Origin: Polynucleobacter paneuropaeus
GTDB lineage: Bacteria > Pseudomonadota > Gammaproteobacteria > Burkholderiales > Burkholderiaceae
Direction: 5' to 3'
DNA length: 64,000 bases
Assembly (NCBI RefSeq): GCF_003261235.1
Contig: NZ_CP030085.1
Location: 1,159,454-1,223,453 of the forward strand
How positions within the stretch are numbered: position 1 is the stretch's first letter; every line of letters begins with the position of its first letter. The translations under genes were made by a program, and so were the position numbers. The notes beneath the pieces were generated by a model. The model was given only the letters and a program-made list of their open reading frames with translations, searched no databases and had not been told where the DNA came from. Positions 58,548-64,000 of this stretch are shown one piece after another.

Positions 58548-59846
58548 ATGCTATATCAGTTACATGAGTTTCAAAAGGCCTTACTCAATCCACTGAGTGC
58601 TTGGGCGCGTGCGGCTTCTGAAACTTTCATGAATGCCTCCAATCCCCTTTCGAAGATGCCAGGCTCCTCACGTTTAGCAGCTAGCTATGAGTTACTCCAC
58701 CGCCTTGGCAAAGAATATAAAAAACCAGAATTCGGCATTAAGACAGTGCATGCTCATGGACGTGACGTTGCCATTCATGAGGCTGTAGTGTTAGCCAAAC
58801 CATTCTGCCAACTGATTCGATTCAAGCGTTTCTCTGATGATGTTCAAGTCATTACAAAACTCAAAGAAGATCCGGTTGTACTGGTAGTAGCCCCTATGTC
58901 AGGGCATCATGCGACTTTATTGCGTGATACCGTAAGAACCTTATTGCAAGACCACAAGGTTTACATTACTGACTGGGTCGACGCGCGAAATATTCCGCTG
59001 GAAGATGGGGATTTTGGCTTGGATGACTATGTTCACTACATCCAAGAATTTATCCGCACGATCGGCGCCAAGGATCTTCATGTGATCTCTGTATGCCAGC
59101 CTACGGTTCCAACTCTAGGTGCAATTTCGCTCATGGCCTCTGCAGGAGAGCAAACGCCTGCCTCCATGATCATGATGGGTGGGCCAATTGATGCCCGCAA
59201 ATCACCTACCGCAGTAAATAATTTGGCAGATAAAAAATCTTACGATTGGTTTGAGAGCCATGTGATTTATAAAGTCCCTCCTCCACACCCTGGCGCAGGA
59301 AGACGCGTCTATCCTGGCTTCTTGCAACATGCTGGCTTTATGGCTATGAACCCACAAAACCATATGCAATCCCATTGGGATTTCTTCAAGAGCCTGATGA
59401 AGGGCGATGAAGATGATGCTAATGCCCATATTCGTTTCTATGATGAGTACAACGCAGTACTTGATATGGATGCTAAGTTTTATTTAGATACGATCAAGAC
59501 TGTTTTCCAAGACTATGCCTTACCTAATGGCACTTGGAAAGTCGGTGATGAGCTTGTTAAACCTCAAGATATTTCGCATACTGCCTTGCTAACCATTGAA
59601 GGCGAGCTAGACGATATCTCTGGTAGCGGTCAGACACGCGCAGCTCACAAACTATGCAAAGGCATCCCTACAGAGCATAAAGATCATTATGAAGTTGCTG
59701 GTGCTGGACATTACGGTATCTTTGCTGGACGACGTTGGCGTGAGAAGGTTTACCCCAAGGTCAAATCCTTCATTCGCGACCATCAAGAAATTCATAAAAA
59801 AACTAAGGCTAGACCTCCAGCCTTAGGCGGCAAGACCTCTGACTAA
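58548..59846 (+). CDS. phaZ: Intracellular polyhydroxybutyrate depolymerase PhaZ
   Basis: Breaks down stored polyhydroxybutyrate granules inside the cell. The 432-residue product matches the Ralstonia PhaZa1 type: no signal peptide and a catalytic cysteine in a lipase-box-like S-V-C-Q-P (about residue 184) instead of serine. The family region Y-V-H-Y-I-Q-E-F-I comes before it, and the C-terminal histidine lies in G-A-G-H-Y-G-I-F-A-G-R-R-W. A strong AGGAGG precedes the ATG. No PHB synthase (phaC) is in the window. It lies 43 bases after the aminotransferase. Confidence 0.94.
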   Translation: MLYQLHEFQKALLNPLSAWARAASETFMNASNPLSKMPGSSRLAASYELLHRLGKEYKKPEFGIKTVHAHGRDVAIHEAVVLAKPFCQLIRFKRFSDDVQVITKLKEDPVVLVVAPMSGHHATLLRDTVRTLLQDHKVYITDWVDARNIPLEDGDFGLDDYVHYIQEFIRTIGAKDLHVISVCQPTVPTLGAISLMASAGEQTPASMIMMGGPIDARKSPTAVNNLADKKSYDWFESHVIYKVPPPHPGAGRRVYPGFLQHAGFMAMNPQNHMQSHWDFFKSLMKGDEDDANAHIRFYDEYNAVLDMDAKFYLDTIKTVFQDYALPNGTWKVGDELVKPQDISHTALLTIEGELDDISGSGQTRAAHKLCKGIPTEHKDHYEVAGAGHYGIFAGRRWREKVYPKVKSFIRDHQEIHKKTKARPPALGGKTSD

Positions 59847-59883
59847 TACAGTCAGACTTAGTTAAATTGAAGTAGCGCATTAC

Positions 59884-60576
59884 ATGAATACCCTTGAGGA
59901 AAATGCGCTTGCCGATTCTCTAGAAGACGCTCTACCCCAAACCCAATGCACTAAGTGTGGCTATCCGGATTGCAGAGCCTATGCACAAGCCATGGCATCT
60001 GGTGATGTCAAACCTAACCGCTGCCCTCCTGGTGGTGTCGAAGGGATTCAGAGACTCAGTCGGATTTTAGAGCCGTACTTTCCGCTAGATGCTTTTGTAC
60101 TCAATTCTCAAATAGATCCTAGCTGTGGTGTCGAGCGCTCCAGACCCGTCGCAGTAATTGATCCTAAACGCTGTATTGGTTGCACCCTCTGTATTCAGGC
60201 CTGCCCTGTTGATGCCATTGTGGGGGCTTCCAAACAGCTTCATGTCGTGCTGGATGACTGGTGTACTGGCTGCGATTTATGTTTGCCACCGTGCCCAGTA
60301 GATTGCATCACGATGGTAGGCGTCACTGATCAGAATACTGGCTGGAATGCTTGGGCCCCCGCTTTAGCCGATGAAGCCCGAATACGTTACCACGCTAGAG
60401 AAACCCGTTTGGCTAGAGAAGAACGTGATAACCAAGAGCGTCTTGCAAAGAAAGCGAGTGCTAAGTTATCGGCACTGAATGCAGAGTCTGCATCAACAGA
60501 AGCTGAGCTTACCGAACAGGCACGTAAACGTAAAATTATTGCAGCAGCCATTGCACGAGCCGAGCAATCCAAATGA
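59884..60576 (+). CDS. rnfB: Soluble RnfB-like ferredoxin
   Basis: A 230-residue iron-sulfur protein related to RnfB, the electron-entry subunit of the Rnf complex. It has the Fe-S domain (CTKCGYPDCRAYA...NRCPPGG, about 22-50), then two [4Fe-4S] ferredoxin motifs (CIGCTLCIQACPVD and CTGCDLCLPPCPVD), and a charged helical tail (about 165-230). It lacks the N-terminal membrane helix of true RnfB, and no rnfACDGE genes are nearby. In Burkholderiales such stand-alone proteins are often next to nth, as here, with a four-base overlap. Function unknown; it may deliver electrons to the Fe-S enzyme EndoIII or to another partner. Confidence 0.85.
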   Translation: MNTLEENALADSLEDALPQTQCTKCGYPDCRAYAQAMASGDVKPNRCPPGGVEGIQRLSRILEPYFPLDAFVLNSQIDPSCGVERSRPVAVIDPKRCIGCTLCIQACPVDAIVGASKQLHVVLDDWCTGCDLCLPPCPVDCITMVGVTDQNTGWNAWAPALADEARIRYHARETRLAREERDNQERLAKKASAKLSALNAESASTEAELTEQARKRKIIAAAIARAEQSK

Positions 60577-61229
60577 ATCTTGAGCGGCGGCGCAGTTTTT
60601 TTGAGCTATTAAAGGCGAACAACCCACAGCCCACCACTGAACTTGAATACAGCTCACCCTTTGAGCTCTTAATTGCAGTCCTACTTTCCGCACAAGCTAC
60701 TGATGTCTCAGTAAATAAAGGGACACGAAAACTATTTAAGATTGCCAATACCCCGCAAGCTTTACTAAATTTAGGTGAGGAAGGTGTCCGCCCCTATATT
60801 CAGCATATTGGTTTATTCAGAACCAAAGGGAAGCATATACAAGAGACCTGTAAAATTTTGCTAGAGCAGCATCAGGGTGAAGTCCCTCGTACGCGTGAGG
60901 CCCTAGAGGCTTTGCCAGGGGTTGGTAGAAAAACGGCTAACGTGATACTGAACACAGCGTTTGGCGAGCCAACAATTGCAGTCGATACCCATATTTTTAG
61001 AGTGTCGAATCGAACAGGCTTAGCGCCAGGAAAAGATGTTGTTATGGTTGAAGCACAACTCATGAAACGCGTTCCTAAAGAATTTTTACAGGACGCCCAT
61101 CATTGGCTTATTCTGCATGGCAGATATACTTGCACGGCTCGCAACCCTCACTGTCAAGAATGCATTGTTGAGCCACTCTGCAGGTTTAAACAAAAAACGG
61201 GAAAAGGAAAAGTGCGTGGCGATATTTAA
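60573..61229 (+). CDS. nth: Endonuclease III
   Basis: Removes oxidised pyrimidines and nicks the DNA in base excision repair. The 218-residue product has the helix-hairpin-helix LPGVGRKTANV with the catalytic lysine, V-D-T-H-I-F-R-V with the catalytic aspartate, and the C-terminal [4Fe-4S] cysteines in C-x6-C-x2-C-x5-C spacing (CTARNPHCQECIVEPLC). It overlaps the rnfB-like gene by four bases and the next gene by 14. Confidence 0.98.
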   Translation: MNLERRRSFFELLKANNPQPTTELEYSSPFELLIAVLLSAQATDVSVNKGTRKLFKIANTPQALLNLGEEGVRPYIQHIGLFRTKGKHIQETCKILLEQHQGEVPRTREALEALPGVGRKTANVILNTAFGEPTIAVDTHIFRVSNRTGLAPGKDVVMVEAQLMKRVPKEFLQDAHHWLILHGRYTCTARNPHCQECIVEPLCRFKQKTGKGKVRGDI

Positions 61230-61647
61230 CCCTACTCGCGAAGAAGTGCGGCGCTTTTTCTGCGACACCTGGAAAAAGAAAACTGAGGGTCATATTCTTG
61301 CTCCTCTTGAGATCATCGCAGGTGACTGGATGGAGCAGCATCCCGAGTACCACGACCTACTGGCTGATCCTGAAGGTGCTCTCGCGCAAGATTACACTCC
61401 TGAACGCGGGGAAACCAATCCCTTTTTACATCTTTCGATGCATCTTTCGATCAGCGAGCAAATCTCAATCGATCAACCACCTGGGATACGTCAGGTTTCA
61501 GAAACCCTCACCAAGAAATTAGGCTCTGCACATGAAGCACAACATCTGATAATGGAATGTCTAGGGCAAGTCATGTGGGAGGCCCAAAGAGAGGGTGGGC
61601 AACTGAGTCCTGAAAAATACCTTGAGGCTTTAAAGAAGCTAGTTTGA
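61216..61647 (+). CDS. DUF1841 family protein
   Basis: A 143-residue conserved betaproteobacterial protein of unknown function. The start is not certain: the frame is open from 61117, but the first 33 codons overlap nth. The GTG at 61216 gives V-A-I-F-N-P-T-R-E-E-V-R-R-F-F, the usual DUF1841 start, with AAAAGGAAAA nearby. The conserved H-P-E-Y-H and N-P-F-L-H-L-S-M-H-L motifs are visible. Transcribed with rnfB and nth. Confidence 0.85.
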   Translation: MAIFNPTREEVRRFFCDTWKKKTEGHILAPLEIIAGDWMEQHPEYHDLLADPEGALAQDYTPERGETNPFLHLSMHLSISEQISIDQPPGIRQVSETLTKKLGSAHEAQHLIMECLGQVMWEAQREGGQLSPEKYLEALKKLV

Positions 61648-61648
61648 G

Positions 61649-62089
61649 CTAGGCTAGCGCAGCAATTGCTGCGCGAATTGCCTTTGGTAACTCCGCAGCT
61701 AGCCTCTTACGTTCAGCAATGATTGCTGGAGATGTCTCTCGCACCCTAGCTGACCACGCAGTACTTGGGAAAAAAGCATCATCCTCATAACGCGGTATGA
61801 CATGCCAATGCAAATGGGGTACTTGGTTACCCAAAGAGGCTAAATTGATCTTGAGTGGCTCCATTGTTTGATCAATCGCCTGTTCAACAGCAAAAACGAG
61901 ATTCATTAAATGTTCACGCTCTCCATAAGTGAGCTCAGACATTTCACGCACGTGACGATTCCAAATCACTCGACAAAAACCCGGCAAGTCAGGATCGTGA
62001 ATCAAAATCACGCGGCAGTCATCGCCACGCCAAATCAACTCCCCCTCTTCAGGTCTCAAGGTATCTTTACAAAGTACGCAATTGCTCAT
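61649..62089 (-). CDS. HIT family hydrolase
   Basis: A 146-residue histidine-triad protein, likely to hydrolyse a nucleotide phosphoramidate or dinucleotide. The triad is HLHWHVIPRY near residue 91 (H-x-H-x-H-x-x); an N-terminal C-x2-C pair (CVLC) may bind zinc. The C-terminus is alanine-rich. Convergent to the DUF1841 gene, one base between stops. The physiological substrate is unknown. Confidence 0.9.
   Translation of the reverse strand: MSNCVLCKDTLRPEEGELIWRGDDCRVILIHDPDLPGFCRVIWNRHVREMSELTYGEREHLMNLVFAVEQAIDQTMEPLKINLASLGNQVPHLHWHVIPRYEDDAFFPSTAWSARVRETSPAIIAERKRLAAELPKAIRAAIAALA
61657..61674. repeat. 18-base perfect palindrome in the end of the HIT gene
   Basis: GCGCAGCAA and TTGCTGCGC form an uninterrupted 9+9 palindrome. 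It encodes the alanine-rich tail, so it may arise from codon repetition, but in the convergent junction it may also form a hairpin in both transcripts. Confidence 0.6.
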
Positions 62090-62168
62090 GAGGTGAATGT
62101 AAACGAAAACGGCATCTAAGTCACCCTCATGAGGCGAATTAGATGCCGGTATAGTTGAGAAATTCCGC

Positions 62169-63467
62169 TTAGTGGAACTGCTCTTCTTCGGTAGAGCCTG
62201 TTAATGCAGTAACGGAAGACTTACCACCCTGAATAACGGTTGTGACGTCATCAAAGTAACCTGTGCCAACTTCTTGCTGATGGGATACGAAGGTGTAGCC
62301 ACGATCACGGGCAGCAAATTCTGGCTCTTGAACTTTCTCAACATAAGCAGTCATACCGCGCTTCGAGTAGTCTTGGGCCAAGTCGAACATGTTGTACCAC
62401 ATTGAGTGAATACCAGCCAAAGTGATGAACTGATATTTGTAACCCATTGCGCCCAATTCACGCTGGAACTTAGCAATCGTTGCATCATCTAAATTCTTCT
62501 TCCAGTTGAAAGATGGTGAGCAGTTATACGCCAACATCTTGCCTGGGAATTTTGCTCGAATCGCTTCAGCAAATTTTCTAGCAAAGTCTAAATCAGGAGT
62601 ACCTGTTTCACACCAGACCATATCTGCGTAGGCAGCGTAAGCCAAGCCACGGGAGATTGCTTGATCAAGACCTTTGCGGGTTTTGTAGAAGCCCTCTGGA
62701 GTACGTTCGCCGGTGAGGAATGGCTTATCGTTCTCATCATAATCAGAGGTCAATAAGTCAGCAGCTTCTGCATCGGTACGAGCCAAGATAATGGTAGGCA
62801 CACCCATGACGTCCGCAGCTAAGCGGGCTGAGATCAATTTCTGAACAGATTCAGAGGTAGGCAATAGAACCTTACCACCTAAGTGACCACATTTCTTTAC
62901 AGAAGAAAGTTGATCTTCAAAGTGAACACCTGCAGCGCCCTGCTTGATCAAGGCTTTACTTAATTCAAAAGCATTTAGTACACCACCGAAACCGGCCTCA
63001 GCATCAGCAACAATAGGAGCAAAGTAATCGATATGACCAGCATCACCAGGATTAACACCTTTAGCCCACTGAATTTCATCGGCACGTTGGAAAGAATTGT
63101 TGATCCGCTCAACCATCTTTGGAACGGAGTCAACTGGATATAAAGATTGATCTGGATACATTGCAGCATAAGAATTTCCATCAGCAGCAACCTGCCAACC
63201 AGACAAGTAAATTGCCTGAATGCCTGCTTTCACTTGTTGCATGGCCTGACCGCCTGTGAGCGCCCCAAGACAGTTAACGTACGCTTCGTTATTAACCAAG
63301 TTCCATAACTTCTCAGCACCAGTCTTGGCTAGTGTGTGCTCAATCTTGAGGGAGCCACGCAAACGGACAACATCCTCAGCGGTATAGCCACGCTTGATGC
63401 CTTGCCATCTTGGATTGGTATCCCAGTCTTTTTGAATTGCAGCAATATCAGCTTTGCGATCGGTCAT
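62169..63467 (-). CDS. aceA: Isocitrate lyase
   Basis: Glyoxylate-shunt enzyme that splits isocitrate to glyoxylate and succinate, needed for growth on acetate or fatty acids. The 432-residue product has the catalytic motif KKCGHLGGKVL (cysteine near 192) and the Mg-binding D-A-E-A-G-F-G-G and E-D-Q motifs. The length is typical of the short proteobacterial form. No malate synthase gene is next to it in the window. AGGGAGAAG precedes the ATG. Confidence 0.98.
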   Translation of the reverse strand: MTDRKADIAAIQKDWDTNPRWQGIKRGYTAEDVVRLRGSLKIEHTLAKTGAEKLWNLVNNEAYVNCLGALTGGQAMQQVKAGIQAIYLSGWQVAADGNSYAAMYPDQSLYPVDSVPKMVERINNSFQRADEIQWAKGVNPGDAGHIDYFAPIVADAEAGFGGVLNAFELSKALIKQGAAGVHFEDQLSSVKKCGHLGGKVLLPTSESVQKLISARLAADVMGVPTIILARTDAEAADLLTSDYDENDKPFLTGERTPEGFYKTRKGLDQAISRGLAYAAYADMVWCETGTPDLDFARKFAEAIRAKFPGKMLAYNCSPSFNWKKNLDDATIAKFQRELGAMGYKYQFITLAGIHSMWYNMFDLAQDYSKRGMTAYVEKVQEPEFAARDRGYTFVSHQQEVGTGYFDDVTTVIQGGKSSVTALTGSTEEEQFH

Positions 63468-63737
63468 GCTCTTCTCCCTATAAAAATGAAAACTTCAAAT
63501 ATTGAGACCATCAGAATTGGTAATTCAAGTCTTATGTCTTATATAAGAGTTTAGAGATTGATTAAAAACACACAAGGCTTTTTTTATCTTTTTGAGTATA
63601 GATTTAAGTCAAATAATTCAGTGACTTATGATTTAATTTCCATATTATGGAATATAAGTTCAATGCTTGAAATCAACTCAAGCCGGTTTTATTGCACTGC
63701 ATTTTACAAGTGGAAATATCATTTCATATGATGAAAT
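63468..63737. other. AT-rich regulatory region upstream of aceA
   Basis: 270 bases with no gene found; hand scanning shows only short frames. It holds the aceA promoter. TTGAAT at 63523-63528 on the minus strand with a 17-base spacer leads to a poor -10, so no promoter is called. Two palindromes lie in it: TTCCATA-T-TATGGAA at 63638-63652 and ATTTCAT-ATG-ATGAAAT at 63721-63737. The region is strongly AT-rich compared with the coding sequence around it. Confidence 0.6.
63638..63652. promoter_or_regulatory. Candidate operator palindrome upstream of aceA
   Basis: Perfect inverted repeat TTCCATA-T-TATGGAA, 171-185 bases before the aceA ATG. Its shape and location suit a binding site for a dimeric regulator of the glyoxylate shunt, but the regulator is unknown. 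Confidence 0.45.
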
Positions 63738-63774
63738 AAAACCCGGTAGCCCTTTCGAGCAAAACCGGGTTTTT
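63738..63774. terminator. Terminator between clpB and aceA
   Basis: AAAACCCGGT (63738-63747) pairs perfectly with ACCGGGTTTT (63764-63773) around a 16-base loop. The T-run occurs on both strands (TTTT then TAAA on plus; TTTTATTT on minus), so it can end the clpB transcript on the minus strand and act in either direction. Confidence 0.8.
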
Positions 63775-63811
63775 AAATGCGTGGAAACTACCGCAGTAAT
63801 GAGGTGATTAT

Positions 63812-64000
63812 TTAATGCACTTGGCGGGTAAAGCTAAACTCGCCCTGCTTATCAATATCAACCGGCACAACATCTTTGGGGCCAAATTTGCCCTCAAGAA
63901 TCATCTTCGACACAGGATTCTCAATATGTTGTTGAATAGCCCGCTTGAGTGGTCTCGCTCCAAATACAGGGTCGAAACCGACTTGCGCAATCTTATCGAG
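63812..64000 (-). CDS. clpB: Chaperone ClpB, C-terminal part (cut by window edge)
   Basis: Only the last 62 codons and the stop are in the window. ClpB is the heat-shock disaggregase that works with DnaK. The fragment holds the C-terminal small domain: G-F-D-P-V-F-G-A-R-P-L-K-R-A-I-Q-Q, then I-E-N-P and a short acidic/basic tail. This matches the C-terminus of E. coli ClpB (Y-G-A-R-P-L-K-R-A-I-Q-Q). Other Clp ATPases share G-A-R-P-L; the following I-E-N-P supports ClpB. The terminator at 63738-63774 lies after it. Confidence 0.88.
   Translation of the reverse strand, partial: LDKIAQVGFDPVFGARPLKRAIQQHIENPVSKMILEGKFGPKDVVPVDIDKQGEFSFTRQVH

Noticed and set aside
61117..61215. First 33 codons of the open DUF1841 frame as part of the protein
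   Set aside because: They lie inside nth in another frame. The GTG at 61216 gives the normal family N-terminus.

Overview
The window reads as a contiguous piece of a betaproteobacterial chromosome, most likely Polynucleobacter or a close Burkholderiales relative. The evidence is gene content and order (rpsB-tsf-pyrH-frr-uppS-cdsA-dxr-rseP-bamA-skp-lpxD-fabZ-lpxA-lpxB; rpfE-like/recJ/prfB/lysS; iscRSUA-hscBA-fdx; an intracellular PHB depolymerase; a soluble RnfB-like protein next to nth), moderate GC and tight coding density with many 1-8 base overlaps. The genus is inferred; no rRNA or other definitive marker lies in the window.

Layout. 1-12.66 kb (minus strand): translation (rpsB, tsf, frr), UMP kinase, isoprenoid and lipid precursors (uppS, cdsA, dxr), the envelope protease RseP, BamA with the Skp chaperone, and lipid A synthesis (lpxD, fabZ, lpxA, start of lpxB). 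The rpsB transcript has a good promoter, a structured leader and a terminator after tsf. 12.9-16.4 kb (plus): map and glnD. 16.35-18.9 kb (minus): an AT-rich three-gene cassette encoding a divergent S-adenosylhomocysteine-hydrolase-like protein, an EamA/DMT-like membrane protein and a NUDIX hydrolase. This is the least ordinary part of the window. 19-25.6 kb (minus): ligA, zipA, smc. 25.7-28.7 kb (plus): dapD, dapE, prmB. 28.7-32.5 kb (minus): radA, a small secreted coiled-coil protein, kup. 32.7 kb: initiator tRNA with its own promoter and terminator, then an orphan lipoprotein. 33.3-38.6 kb (minus): comEC, tatD, lolD, lolC. 38.6-44 kb (plus): rpfE-like, recJ, prfB with its programmed +1 frameshift, lysS. 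44-49.5 kb: dsbB, fpr, and a sulfate-assimilation operon (54-residue protein, TauE/SafE exporter, APS reductase, cysD, cysN) behind a promoter carrying repeated CTATAT/ATATAG half-sites. 49.5-54.9 kb (minus): the ISC iron-sulfur operon, with a strong IscR type-1 operator match upstream. 55-64 kb: uvrB, an aromatic/aspartate aminotransferase, phaZ, rnfB-nth-DUF1841, a HIT protein, aceA and the end of clpB.

Most of the window is conserved housekeeping. I see no insertion sequence, prophage, CRISPR array or rRNA. Candidates for new biology are the 16.35-18.9 kb cassette, the operator array with its small ORF at 45.44-45.71 kb, a RseP that appears to lack the second PDZ domain, and several regulatory palindromes. 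The cassette is a hypothesis built on gene families and context, not an established system.
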